Below, one piece after another: positions 10,702-19,712 of a stretch of DNA of 64,000 nt (position 1 is the stretch's first letter; every line of letters starts with the position of its first letter). This stretch comes from Aurantiacibacter gangjinensis (GTDB lineage: Bacteria > Pseudomonadota > Alphaproteobacteria > Sphingomonadales > Sphingomonadaceae): assembly GCF_001886695.1 (NCBI RefSeq), contig NZ_CP018097.1, forward strand, positions 558,001 to 622,000, in the 5' to 3' direction. Below the pieces are notes generated by a model, which saw only the letters and a program-made list of their open reading frames with translations, was not told where the DNA came from and ran no database searches. The translations under genes and the position numbers were made by a program.

Positions 10702-12068
10702 AGCGTCTCTTCTCCCTCTCCGTCGCGGCTTTCGCTCTCGGCGCGACGCCCCTTGCCGCGCAGGATGTCGCCATCACCGGCGCGACCGTGGCGCTGGGCG
10801 ATGGCAGCGACCCGATCGAAAACGCCACCGTCGTCGTGCGCGGTGGGCGCGTGGTGGCGGCGGGCAGCGATGTCGCCGTGCCTGCGGGCGTGCCAACGCT
10901 CGACGGAACAGGCAGCTGGGTGACGCCCGGCATATTCGCCTCCATCACCAATATCGGCCTTGTCGATGTGCGCGCCGTTTCAGCCAGCAACGATGTGGAG
11001 GCAGACGACTCGCCTTTCAGCGCCGCGCTGGACGTGGCGCCAGCCATCAATCCGCAGGCGCAGGAATTCAGCTATAGCCGGGCAGGCGGCGTCACTCGCG
11101 CGACAGTCACGCCGGAAGCAGGCTCGTCCATGTTCGCAGGACAAGGCGCGGTGATCGACCTCGGCGCGGATTTCGACGCCGTGCAGCGCCCGCGCGCGTT
11201 CCAGATGGTCGAATTCGGCGAAACCGGCGCGCGCCTTGCAGGTGGCAGTCGTACCTCCTCGCATGCCCTGTTCCGCAGTGCATTGCGCGAAGCACGTGAT
11301 CTGGGCGAGATGGATGCGCTGCGCACCGTCTCGCAAAACGATCGTGTGCGCAGCGGTGACGATCTGCCGATCGACCCGCGCCTTGCAGGGCGGGCGGAGC
11401 GCGAAGGCGATGTCCTGCTGAGCCGCTTCGATGCAGCGGCGCTGGTGCCTGTGCTGCGCGGCGAGCAGCAGCTCTATGTCCGCGTGCACCGGGCATCGGA
11501 CATTCTTGCCATTCTCGCCCTGCGGGACGAATTTCCGTCGCTCGACATGGTGTTGGTCGGCGTTACCGAAGGCTGGATGGTGGCAGACCGGATTGCCGCA
11601 TCGGGCGTGCCGGTCATTACTGCCGCGCTCAACGATCTGCCTGCCAGCTTCGAACGGCTTGCCGCTACGCAGAGCAATGTCGGGCGCATGGTCGATGCGG
11701 GCGTGACGGTCGCCATCGGCGGCTATGAAAGCAGCGGAGAGCACCCACGCAACCTGCCGCAGCAGGCGGGGAACATGGTCGCGCTGAACCGCGTGCCGGG
11801 CCATTCCGGCCTCAGCTGGGGCGAAGCGTTCGCCGCCATCACATCGGTGCCCGCACGGGTAGCAGGGCTGGAGGATGCAGGCGTGCTGCGCGCAGGCGCG
11901 CTGGGCGACCTTGTCGTGTGGGATGGCGATCCGCTGGAGACCCGCAGCGCGCCGGCGCGCGTGTTCATCGACGGTGTAGAACAGCCGCTGGAGAACCACC
12001 AGACACGCCTGCGCGAACGCTATCGCAGCCTGGACGAGAGCGAGAGGCCGCGTGCTTACGACCCTTGA
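10698..12068 (+). CDS. Amidohydrolase-like protein lacking the first metal motif
   Basis: 456 residues with a cleavable signal peptide (cut near APLAAQD-like 'PLAAQDV'). The family landmarks 'GSWVTPGIFASITNIGL' and 'GDLVVWDGDPLETRSAPARVFIDG' are present. The HxH dyad that normally follows 'TPG' is absent, so metal binding is probably altered. It may act as a partner of the intact amidohydrolase encoded immediately upstream (ATGA overlap). This active/degenerate pairing is seen as two adjacent genes in other sphingomonads, to my knowledge. A diverged copy of its last 35 codons lies at 12,953. Confidence 0.8.
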
Positions 12069-12156
12069 TGGCTAGCGGTAAGAAGATTTGACGGGAAATT
12101 CCCGAGAAACTGCCGCGGAAGCTGTCTAACGACGCTACTCGTTAATCCGTTGCAAA

Positions 12157-12252
12157 ACCGAACCCTGAGAAATCCGGGCTCCACGCCGGGTCGTGTCTCT
12201 GTCCGGCTTGCCCGATGGTGCATTGCACGCGTCCTGATTCTTAGGGTTCGGT
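12157..12252. repeat. Imperfect inverted repeat, 15-bp arms
   Basis: ACCGAACCCTGAGAA at 12,157-12,171 and TTCTTAGGGTTCGGT at 12,238-12,252 are inverted copies with one difference, 66 bases apart. The 295-base gap between the amidohydrolase stop and the barrel gene holds nothing else I recognise. It could be a small non-autonomous mobile element, a regulatory RNA fold or chance. Confidence 0.4.
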
Positions 12253-12363
12253 CGTCGCCGCCAGGTAAAGATTATGAACTACGCGCGCACTCTCTGTTCA
12301 CGCATCCGCAAAATGCAACGCGCAATAGGACAACTCCTTTCAATGGAGCAGAAGGAGAAAAAA

Positions 12364-12882
12364 ATGCACAAGCAGGTCTTTACAGGCGTTATCGGCACAC
12401 TCGGCCTGGCGATAGCCATGCCTGTCGCCGCACAGGATCAAGCGGATCCTTTCGACGGCGCCCATATCGGGACCACTATCGGTTATCACGATATCGACGG
12501 ACCGGCCGACGGTTTCATTATCGGTGCCCGCATCGGATATGATCTCCCGGTCGGCAACGATGTGGTCGTCGGCGCAGAGGCCAATGCCAATTTCGGCACG
12601 GGCGATATTGACGCCGAGTACGGGACAAATGTTCGTATCGGCACGCGTTTCGGCGAGAGGCGCAATGCCCTGCTATTTGCACGCTTCGGCTACCAAGAAG
12701 TCGACTTCGATTTGCCTGACGTAATCGACGATATCGACGAGGTCGATACGACCAGTGGGGACTATATGCTGGGCATCGGTGCGGATTTCGGCATCAACGA
12801 AAGCTCATCCACGCGGCTGGCAATCGATACCATCGGCTTCGACAGCATACGCTTCACCGCAGGCTATACGATCCATTTCTAG
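12364..12882 (+). CDS. Outer-membrane beta-barrel protein (small porin / OmpA-barrel-like)
   Basis: About 172 residues. The ATG at 12,364 follows a strong AAGGAG site; the frame opens 30 codons earlier without a good ribosome site. A signal peptide ends at 'MPVAAQD'. The mature part alternates hydrophobic and polar residues in short strands and ends in 'FTAGYTIHF', the terminal phenylalanine expected for BamA-dependent barrels. Size fits an eight-stranded barrel. It lies in a block of about 880 bases inserted between the amidohydrolase gene and a leftover copy of that gene's end. Confidence 0.8.
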   Translation: MHKQVFTGVIGTLGLAIAMPVAAQDQADPFDGAHIGTTIGYHDIDGPADGFIIGARIGYDLPVGNDVVVGAEANANFGTGDIDAEYGTNVRIGTRFGERRNALLFARFGYQEVDFDLPDVIDDIDEVDTTSGDYMLGIGADFGINESSSTRLAIDTIGFDSIRFTAGYTIHF

Positions 12883-12895
12883 GCTGAGGGGTAGT

Positions 12896-12920
12896 GGCGC
12901 GGGCCAACATGGCTCGCGCC
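12896..12920 (+). terminator. Hairpin after the barrel gene
   Basis: GGCGCGGGCC (12,896-12,905) pairs with GGCTCGCGCC (12,911-12,920), one G-U pair, five-base loop. It starts 13 bases after the stop. No T-run follows, so termination is plausible but not certain. Confidence 0.5.
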
Positions 12921-12952
12921 GCACCGTCCCGATATCTAAACCTGAGCCGGAC

Positions 12953-13060
12953 GTCTTCATCGACGGAGTGGAACAGCCGCTGGAGAACCACCAGACCCGC
13001 CTTCGCGACCGCTATCGCAGCCTCGACGAAAGCGAACGCCCGCGCGCTTACGACCCGTGA
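12953..13060 (+). pseudogene. Remnant of an amidohydrolase C-terminus
   Basis: The 108 bases encode the same last 35 residues as the gene ending at 12,068 with one change (Glu to Asp) plus the stop. By eye there are about 12 base differences, nearly all at silent positions. No start or upstream portion is present, so this is a broken copy. The silent divergence means it is not a fresh duplication: it looks like the end of a homologous gene that was displaced by incoming DNA. Confidence 0.8.
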
Positions 13061-13073
13061 ACGCGCCGCGCTG

Positions 13074-14252
13074 CTAATTCGATGGGCAATTTTGCTGCGG
13101 CACGAAATCTTCGCGCGGCAGGCCATCGACTGTGCCCAGCCGCTCAAAGGGCAAGCGCACCGTTAGCCCGCCCACATCGTAGCTGCCGATAGCGCCCAGC
13201 AAGCCGGCCATCGGCTCGCCGTTAACGCACGCGCCCAGCTCGGCCATACCGATGGCAAGCCCTTCGCCCATCGAGCCCGTCCAGCGCCCGACGCGCACTT
13301 CGACCGGCCCGGCGAAATACCGTCCCTCGCGTGGCAAGACCCATTCCTGCCAGCGCCGGATAATGCCGAATTGCCGCTCTTCGGCGGGAAGCTCATGCAT
13401 TTGGTAGGGCGTTGGCTGCGCGGCAAACCAGCCCATAATGCCGCGCGCGACCGTAGTGTTTCCGCCGCTCGGCGTATTCGTCAGATTGAGCACGAGGCGG
13501 TCACCGTCGCCGAGCCCTTCCATGGCATCGTCGAACGCCGCAACCGTCGCGAAATCACCCAGCGCATCGTTGATGGTGATCGTGACGGTAGTCCCGGAGC
13601 GTTCGGCAGCGATCGCGGGTTGCTCGCTCTCGACATCGTAGAGCGAAGGCAAAGTCACGTCCCTATGCAGGCCGTCCGCGCTTTCGATGGTCAGCTCGCG
13701 TGAGCGGTCCCTTCGCCCGGAGGCCAGAACACGCGCGGCGAAGGCATCGCGCTGTGCCGTTCGCTGCGCGCCGAGATCGGCCCAGAATGCCGCGACGCTT
13801 TCCTCAACGGGCAGCCCATCGATAGCGACGAGCCTGTCGCCCGTTCGTACGCCAGCCAGTGCAGCCGGACTTTCCTCGCGCACCGATGTGATAATGAAGC
13901 GGTTCGCCCGGTTCTCCACCCAGAGATCGGCATAGCTCGGCACCAGCGCATAGCTATCGGCGAAGGATGCGCCGGTATGCGCGTGGTGATCGGCCAGCAG
14001 CATCAGGGCGCGCTCGAGGAAGCGCAGCAGGTCGTTCTCGCTCTGCACAGCCCGCGCCTCGACCTCTAGCGCGGGCGTCAGCGTGAAAGTGCCGCCGGGA
14101 AGCTGTTCGAGATAGGCATATTGCGCATTGACGAGCGCAGGAAAGGCAAGCGCCGCCTGCGCATATTCGCCGGACCGCGTTACGGCGGCAGTTTGGAGCT
14201 CTGGCCGCTCGGCAACCGGCGCGCAGGCGAGGCATGATGCGCTCGCCAGCAA
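13074..14252 (-). CDS. S41 family peptidase (C-terminal-processing-protease-like), exported
   Basis: 392 residues in the TTG-start form. A PDZ-like segment ('IITSVREESPAALAGVRTGDRLVAIDGLPVE') is followed by an S41 catalytic domain. The 'RWTGSMGEGLAIGM' stretch supplies the candidate nucleophile serine. The N-terminus is a truncated-looking signal sequence. Reading back in frame to CTG at 14,273 gives a fuller one, and that CTG overlaps the dxs stop as CTGA, like the ATGA and GTGA junctions elsewhere in the window. It probably cleaves proteins in the periplasm and is co-transcribed with dxs. Substrate unknown. Confidence 0.75.
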   Translation of the reverse strand: MLASASCLACAPVAERPELQTAAVTRSGEYAQAALAFPALVNAQYAYLEQLPGGTFTLTPALEVEARAVQSENDLLRFLERALMLLADHHAHTGASFADSYALVPSYADLWVENRANRFIITSVREESPAALAGVRTGDRLVAIDGLPVEESVAAFWADLGAQRTAQRDAFAARVLASGRRDRSRELTIESADGLHRDVTLPSLYDVESEQPAIAAERSGTTVTITINDALGDFATVAAFDDAMEGLGDGDRLVLNLTNTPSGGNTTVARGIMGWFAAQPTPYQMHELPAEERQFGIIRRWQEWVLPREGRYFAGPVEVRVGRWTGSMGEGLAIGMAELGACVNGEPMAGLLGAIGSYDVGGLTVRLPFERLGTVDGLPREDFVPQQNCPSN

Positions 14253-14269
14253 TGCGAGGCTGGCCCTGA

Positions 14270-16216
14270 TCAGGCGCGCGCCTCTTCGACACGTTCATCG
14301 ACATTGGCGCTGTTGTGCCGCAGCGCGCCCAGCACGGTATCGACGATATGCGGAGCGTTAAGTTTCGCCTCGTCATACTGCTTGGCCGGATCGTCATGGT
14401 CGAGGAATAGGTCGGGCAGGCGCATGGTGCGGATCTTGAGGCCGCCATCGAGTAGACCCTCGTCGCTGGCCATGGTCAGCACGTGGGCGCCGAGGCCGCC
14501 AATGCTGGCCTCTTCCACCGTCACCAGCACGTCATGCGTCGCAGCGAGTTTGCGGATGAGGTCTTCATCGAGCGGCTTGGCAAAGCGCATGTCGGCAATG
14601 GTGGTGGAGAGGCCCTTGGCTTCCAGCTCGTCTGCCGCCTTGCGTGCTTCGCCCAGCCGCGCGCCGAGCGAGAGGATGGCGACCTTGCCGCCTTTTTCGT
14701 CGCCCTTCACGATACGGCCCTCGCCGATTGCCAGCTTCTGCGGCGTCTCCGGCATTTCGACGCCCACGCCATTGCCGCGCGGATAGCGGAAAGCGATGGG
14801 GCCGTCGTCATATTCGGCGGCGGTGTAGGTCATGTGAACCAGTTCCGCCTCGTCCGCGGCGGCCATCACCACGAAATTCGGCAGTGATGCCAGATAGGTG
14901 ACATCGAAGCTGCCGGCGTGCGTCGCGCCGTCTGCGCCGACAAGGCCGGCACGGTCGATGGCAAAGCGCACGGGCAGGTTCTGGATCGCCACATCGTGCA
15001 CTACCTGGTCGTAAGCACGTTGCAGGAAGGTGGAATAGATCGCCGCGAAAGGGCGCATGCCCTGCGCGGCGAGACCGGCGGCGAACGTCACGCCGTGCTG
15101 TTCGGCAATGCCCACATCGAAGCTGCGATCTGGATGCGCGGCGGCGAATTTGTCGACGCCCGTGCCGCTCGGCATGGCGGCGGTGATTGCGCAGATGCGG
15201 TCATCCTTGTCGGCCAGCTTGGCCAGCGTTTCGCCGAACACGTTCTGATAGGCAGGCGCGCCCGGCTTGGACTTCGCCTTTTCACCCGTCACCACATCGA
15301 ATTTGGGCACGCCGTGATACTTGTCGGCGCTGTTTTCAGCAGGGTCATAGCCCTTGCCCTTCACCGTCACGACATGAACCAGGATCGGGCCCTGTTCACT
15401 GTCGCGCACATTCTCCAGCACCGGGATCAGGTGGTCGAGATTGTGCCCGTCGATGGGACCGACGTAGTAGAAGCCCAGCTCCTCGAACAGCGTGCCGCCC
15501 GTCACCATGCCGCGGGTGTATTCTTCGGCCTTGCCCACGGCATCGTGGATGCGGCGGCTGATCTTGCCCGCCACCTTGGAGGCGAGCGAGCGCAGTCCAA
15601 GATATTCGCTTGAGGAGACCATGCGCGCCAGATAGGCGGAGAGGCCACCCACCGGCGGAGCGATGCTCATATCGTTATCGTTGAGGATCACGACGAGGCG
15701 ATTACCCGCCTGTTCGGCATTGTTCATCGCCTCATAGGCCATGCCCGCGCTCATCGCGCCGTCGCCGATCACGGCAATAGCCTTGCCCGGCTTGTCGTTC
15801 AGCTTGTTGGCCACGGCAAAGCCTAGGCCTGCCGATATCGAGGTTGAGGAGTGCGCCGCGCCGAAGGGGTCGTATTCGCTCTCGCTGCGCTTGGTGAAGC
15901 CCGACAGGCCACCCCCCTGGCGCAGCGTCCGGATGCGGTCGCGACGCCCGGTGAGTATCTTGTGCGGATAGGCCTGGTGGCCGACATCCCAGATCAGCCG
16001 GTCTTCCGGGGTGTTGAACACGTAGTGGATGGCTGTGGTCAGCTCCACCACGCCGAGACCCGATCCCAAATGCCCGCCGGTCGACCCGACGGCATCGATC
16101 ATCTCAGTGCGCAGTTCGTCTGCAAGCTGGCGCAATTGCTCGGGTTTGAGCTTGCGAAGTTCTTCTGGCGTGTCGACGGTGTCGAGCAGCGGAGTGTCCG
16201 GACGCGGTGATGTCAT
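14270..16216 (-). CDS. dxs: 1-deoxy-D-xylulose-5-phosphate synthase
   Basis: 648 residues, full length. The enzyme condenses pyruvate and glyceraldehyde-3-phosphate, the first step of the MEP isoprenoid pathway; products feed quinones, undecaprenyl phosphate and, in this group, carotenoids. The thiamine-diphosphate motif GDGAMSAG through '[13 protein letters not shown]' is complete, and [11 protein letters not shown] and '[15 protein letters not shown]' are the usual signatures. It is followed closely by the S41 peptidase gene. Confidence 0.97.
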   Translation of the reverse strand: MTSPRPDTPLLDTVDTPEELRKLKPEQLRQLADELRTEMIDAVGSTGGHLGSGLGVVELTTAIHYVFNTPEDRLIWDVGHQAYPHKILTGRRDRIRTLRQGGGLSGFTKRSESEYDPFGAAHSSTSISAGLGFAVANKLNDKPGKAIAVIGDGAMSAGMAYEAMNNAEQAGNRLVVILNDNDMSIAPPVGGLSAYLARMVSSSEYLGLRSLASKVAGKISRRIHDAVGKAEEYTRGMVTGGTLFEELGFYYVGPIDGHNLDHLIPVLENVRDSEQGPILVHVVTVKGKGYDPAENSADKYHGVPKFDVVTGEKAKSKPGAPAYQNVFGETLAKLADKDDRICAITAAMPSGTGVDKFAAAHPDRSFDVGIAEQHGVTFAAGLAAQGMRPFAAIYSTFLQRAYDQVVHDVAIQNLPVRFAIDRAGLVGADGATHAGSFDVTYLASLPNFVVMAAADEAELVHMTYTAAEYDDGPIAFRYPRGNGVGVEMPETPQKLAIGEGRIVKGDEKGGKVAILSLGARLGEARKAADELEAKGLSTTIADMRFAKPLDEDLIRKLAATHDVLVTVEEASIGGLGAHVLTMASDEGLLDGGLKIRTMRLPDLFLDHDDPAKQYDEAKLNAPHIVDTVLGALRHNSANVDERVEEARA

Positions 16217-16363
16217 GACGATTCCTTACACGCGGAAATCTGGCGTGTCGATGAACGGTTCATCGACAAAATTGCACAGGTGGTCGCCACTGACAATCCG
16301 ACAAGCGATCCTTAGGTCGTTTTTACCTGTTCTGGCCCATCTCGAGGCGAAGGGGAGGGCCTC

Positions 16364-16630
16364 GTGGGTTCTATTGCATTTCGTCTCAAACTGATAGGCG
16401 TGCTCATCGGCATGTTTGTCGTGTGGCAGGCCGTGCTGGGCGTTACTGTCGAGCCTGCGCTAGAAAGCCATGCCGAGCGATCTGCGGCGATGCTGGAAGG
16501 CGATCTTTCCGAGGCGCCAGCCTATTCGGCGCAAGACCGCGCTCGCCTGGCGGAGATCGAAGCGGAGCTTGCGCGGCAGGCCGAGCAGGACAGGTTCTAC
16601 GAAGGGTTCTCGAGCGCGCCGGAGAAGTAA
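16364..16630 (+). CDS. Small membrane-anchored hypothetical protein
   Basis: 88 residues from a GTG with AGGGGAGG seven bases before it. One N-terminal transmembrane helix (about residues 8-27) is followed by a charged, helical, probably coiled-coil tail rich in Glu and Ala. No family recognised. Its stop lies one base before the end of the convergent Zur-like gene. Confidence 0.65.
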   Translation: MGSIAFRLKLIGVLIGMFVVWQAVLGVTVEPALESHAERSAAMLEGDLSEAPAYSAQDRARLAEIEAELARQAEQDRFYEGFSSAPEK

Positions 16631-16631
16631 G

Positions 16632-17090
16632 TCAGGCGCATTCGCGGCAAACGCCGCGCAATTCCACCACCGGGCGCACGCGCGAATAGCCGTGGTTCTT
16701 GCCCGCATCGCGCAAGGCATTCGTCACCTTGTCGTCGTCGAAGTGCTCTGCCTGTCCGCATTCGTCGCAAATCACGAAAACGCAATCGTGTCGGCACCCC
16801 GGATGGGTGTTGGCAAGATAGGCGTTGGCGCTCTCGATACGATTGGCCAGATTGGTCCGCACGAAAAGGTCGAGAATGCGATAGACGCTATTGGCCGCCA
16901 CGCGCTTGCCGCGACTGTTGCCGACAATTTCGGCCACATCGTAAGCTGAAAGAGGCCGCTCGTGCTCGGCCAGAGCGCGAAACACGTCTTCGCGCATCGA
17001 AGTCCATTGTTCGCCGGCATCGGTCAGCACCTTGCCGGCTTCATCGACGAGCGCATCGCCCGAATGTTCATGGTGGGAATGGGTTGCCAT
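16632..17090 (-). CDS. zur: Fur family regulator, probably Zur (zinc uptake regulator)
   Basis: 152 residues. Winged-helix region 'LSAYDVAEIVG....ANSVYRILDLF' is followed by the metal-binding half. Two CxxC pairs (C108/C111 and C148/C151) form the structural zinc site, and 'HPGCRHDC' supplies sensor ligands. The His-rich N-terminus (HSHHEH) and overall layout favour Zur over Fur. It would repress zinc import genes when zinc is replete; none are in the window, so the specific name is inference. Confidence 0.75.
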   Translation of the reverse strand: MATHSHHEHSGDALVDEAGKVLTDAGEQWTSMREDVFRALAEHERPLSAYDVAEIVGNSRGKRVAANSVYRILDLFVRTNLANRIESANAYLANTHPGCRHDCVFVICDECGQAEHFDDDKVTNALRDAGKNHGYSRVRPVVELRGVCRECA

Positions 17091-17145
17091 GCGCCCCTAC
17101 ATAGGCGCGCATGGCGGTAGCGGCAATGCAGGCCGGTGCGCGCGG

Positions 17146-17820
17146 CTATCCGGTGCGGAAACGCGAGCGGTAAAGGCCGGGAAAGTTCTCGCGCAATGCC
17201 TCCACCTTCGGGGCATCCCAGCGGCGGATGTACCCACTGTTGGGATTATTCAGCATATAATCCTGGTGGTAATCTTCTGCCGGGTAGAAGCGGCGATAAT
17301 CCTCGATACGCGCACGGATCGGATCGTCCCATACGCCCGAGCGGCCCATCTGGCGCAGATAGGCGGTGGCGACGGCGCGCTGTTCGGTGGTGGTCGGCAC
17401 GATGGCCGTGCGATAATGCGCGCCGCGATCGGGGCCCTGGCGATTGTGCAGCGTGGGGTCGGCGCCGACCGAGAACAGGATTTGCAGCAGCTGGTCGTAA
17501 CGCACGATGGAAGGATCGTAGGTGACGCGCACGCTTTCCGCATGATCTGTCAGGCCCGTTGTCACCTGCCGGTAATTAGCCGTGTTGGCGGTGCCGCCGT
17601 GGTAACCCGATACGGCGCTCGTCACACCGCGCGTGTGGCTGAAAATTCCTTCGATGCCCCAGAAGCATCCGCCTGCGAAAATCGCCGTCTGCAAGCCTGT
17701 CTCGCTCGCCTGTCGCGCGGCGACTGGCGCATCGAATACCTCTTCCGCAGAGGCCACGGTCGACATGGCAAGCGCCGCCAGACCAAGCGATCCGGCAGCG
17801 ATCAGCGATTTGAAGGACAT
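17146..17820 (-). CDS. msrA: Peptide methionine-(S)-S-oxide reductase, exported
   Basis: 224 residues. GCFWG at 51-55 holds the catalytic C52. 'GYHGGTANTANYRQV' and 'HHQDYM'-like 'YHQDYMLNNPNSGY' are family landmarks. A signal peptide ends near 'STVASAEE', so it acts in the periplasm and complements the exported MsrB at 555. The start ATG is one base after the stop of a 34-codon ORF (TGATATG), suggesting translational coupling. Confidence 0.95.
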   Translation of the reverse strand: MSFKSLIAAGSLGLAALAMSTVASAEEVFDAPVAARQASETGLQTAIFAGGCFWGIEGIFSHTRGVTSAVSGYHGGTANTANYRQVTTGLTDHAESVRVTYDPSIVRYDQLLQILFSVGADPTLHNRQGPDRGAHYRTAIVPTTTEQRAVATAYLRQMGRSGVWDDPIRARIEDYRRFYPAEDYHQDYMLNNPNSGYIRRWDAPKVEALRENFPGLYRSRFRTG

Positions 17821-17821
17821 A

Positions 17822-17926
17822 TCAGGCTCCCGCGAGTTCCGGGAGGATATTCGCTGCCAGGATCACTGCGGTTACAAGAAAGCCCGCGAAGAAGGAGCGA
17901 TAGAGTTCGGCGTTGAAGAGTTCCAT
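17822..17926 (-). CDS. Small hydrophobic ORF upstream of msrA (34 aa)
   Basis: Starts MELFNAELYRSFFAGF and continues with one hydrophobic helix, ending in 'LPELAGA'. The stop lies one base before the msrA start, and GGGAG inside its last codons can serve as the msrA ribosome site. It may be a real single-pass small protein or a leader that couples msrA translation. It has no strong ribosome site of its own. Confidence 0.4.
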   Translation of the reverse strand: MELFNAELYRSFFAGFLVTAVILAANILPELAGA

Positions 17927-18112
17927 AAGTGTGTCTCGGTCGGAAAGGTCGTGTCTGTCTTTGAGTTCGCCTCAATGTAGGGACCGGTTACTTTCGACCC
18001 ACTGAACCTGATGCTTTCTCATCGTTCAGGAAGCACCATTCGCCGATTGGCGTTAAGGTCGGGTTAGCGATGTTCGCGAAAATGGCCCTGCGGCACAGCG
18101 CCGCGCACGGCC

Positions 18113-19705
18113 TCAGTGATTGAAGTGGCGCATACCGGTAAAGACCATAGCGATGCCCGCCTCGTCCGCCGCCGCGATTACTTCCTCATCGCGCATTGAG
18201 CCGCCCGGCTGGATAACCATGGTTGCACCCGCCTCGACCGCCGAAAGCAGCCCGTCGGCGAATGGGAAGAAGGCGTCCGATGCGACGGCGCTGCCTTTGG
18301 TGCGCGGCGCATCCCAACCTGCCGCCTCGGCCGCTTCGGCGGCGCGCATGGCGGCGATGCGACTGGAATCGCGGCGGTTCATCTGTCCCGCGCCAATACC
18401 GGCGGTCACGCCGTTTTTCGCATAGACGATGGCGTTGGATTTGACGTGCTTGGCCACTTTCCATGCGAACAGCGCATCGGCGATTTCCGTGTCGCTCGGC
18501 TGGCGCTTGGTGACGACTTTCAGATTTTCCGCAGTGACCTGACCGTTATCGCGCGATTGCATCAGCAACCCGCCAGCAATGCTCTTGATCGAAAGACCGG
18601 GGCGCGCCGCGTCGGGGAGTTCGGGCAGCACCAGAAGGCGCAAGTTCTTCTTTGTCGCGAAAATGTCGCGCGCCTCGTCGGATACGCCGGGTGCGATCAC
18701 GACTTCGGTGAAGATCTGCGTTATCGCCTCTGCCGTGGCGGCATCGAGCTCGCGATTGGTGGCGACAATGCCGCCGAAGGCAGACACAGGATCGCAGGCC
18801 AGCGCCTCCCGCCATGCCTCCAGCAAGGTGCCCGCCTGCGCCACGCCGCACGGATTGGCGTGCTTGACGATGACGATAGCCGGATCGCCGCCAGCAAACT
18901 CCGCCGCAAGTTCCAGCGCAGCGGCGGCATCGTTGTAATTGTTGTAGGACAGCGCCTTGCCTTGCAATTGCTCGGCCTGCGGGATGCCTGCGGTCGACGG
19001 GCCGCTGGGCACATAGATCGCGGCCTGCTGGTGAGGATTCTCACCATAACGCAACGTATCGCCGAGCGTGCTGGCCATGGTCAGAGACTGCGGGAATTGC
19101 TGTTGCTGGTCGGCAAAGGCGAACCAGCTTGAAATGGCCGCATCGTAAGCCGCGGTTGCAGCGAAAGCCTTGGCCGCCATGCGCTTCCTGAAATCGGGCG
19201 ATGTCGCACCGTTGCGCTCGCCCAGCTCCGCTTCCAGCGCGCCGTAATCCGCAGGGTCGGTCATGATGGTGACAAAGGCGTGGTTTTTGGCGGCAGAGCG
19301 CACCATGCTCGGCCCGCCGATATCGATATTCTCAATAATCGTGTCGCGGTCCGCACCGCTAGCGACGGTCTGCACGAACGGGTAGAGATTGACCACGACC
19401 AGGTCGATCGCGCCGATATCGTGCGCTTCCATGGCAGCGGCATGCTCTGCATTGTCGCGCACCGCCAGCAATCCGCCATGGACCATCGGGTGCAGCGTCT
19501 TCACGCGGCCATCCATCATTTCGGGAAATTGCGTCAGGTCCGATACGTCGCGCACCACCATGCCGGCTTCGCGCAGGGCGCGCGCTGTGCCGCCGGTTGA
19601 GACCAGCTCGATACCCGCATTGAACAGTTTGGCGGCCAGTTCGACAATACCGGTCTTGTCGGACACCGAGATGAGTGCCCGCTTGATTGCAACGTCCGTA
19701 GTCAC
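18113..19705 (-). CDS. purH: Bifunctional AICAR formyltransferase / IMP cyclohydrolase
   Basis: 530 residues, full length, from a GTG start. It carries out the last two steps of purine synthesis: formylation of AICAR and ring closure to IMP. The N-terminal cyclohydrolase begins '[15 protein letters not shown]' with 'STGGTARAL' and '[11 protein letters not shown]'. The transformylase half has 'KHANPCGVA' and ends in '[10 protein letters not shown]'. It lies 7 bases after the heparinase-like gene in the rpe-hep-purH unit. Confidence 0.97.
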   Translation of the reverse strand: MTTDVAIKRALISVSDKTGIVELAAKLFNAGIELVSTGGTARALREAGMVVRDVSDLTQFPEMMDGRVKTLHPMVHGGLLAVRDNAEHAAAMEAHDIGAIDLVVVNLYPFVQTVASGADRDTIIENIDIGGPSMVRSAAKNHAFVTIMTDPADYGALEAELGERNGATSPDFRKRMAAKAFAATAAYDAAISSWFAFADQQQQFPQSLTMASTLGDTLRYGENPHQQAAIYVPSGPSTAGIPQAEQLQGKALSYNNYNDAAAALELAAEFAGGDPAIVIVKHANPCGVAQAGTLLEAWREALACDPVSAFGGIVATNRELDAATAEAITQIFTEVVIAPGVSDEARDIFATKKNLRLLVLPELPDAARPGLSIKSIAGGLLMQSRDNGQVTAENLKVVTKRQPSDTEIADALFAWKVAKHVKSNAIVYAKNGVTAGIGAGQMNRRDSSRIAAMRAAEAAEAAGWDAPRTKGSAVASDAFFPFADGLLSAVEAGATMVIQPGGSMRDEEVIAAADEAGIAMVFTGMRHFNH

Positions 19706-19712
19706 GTGAAGT

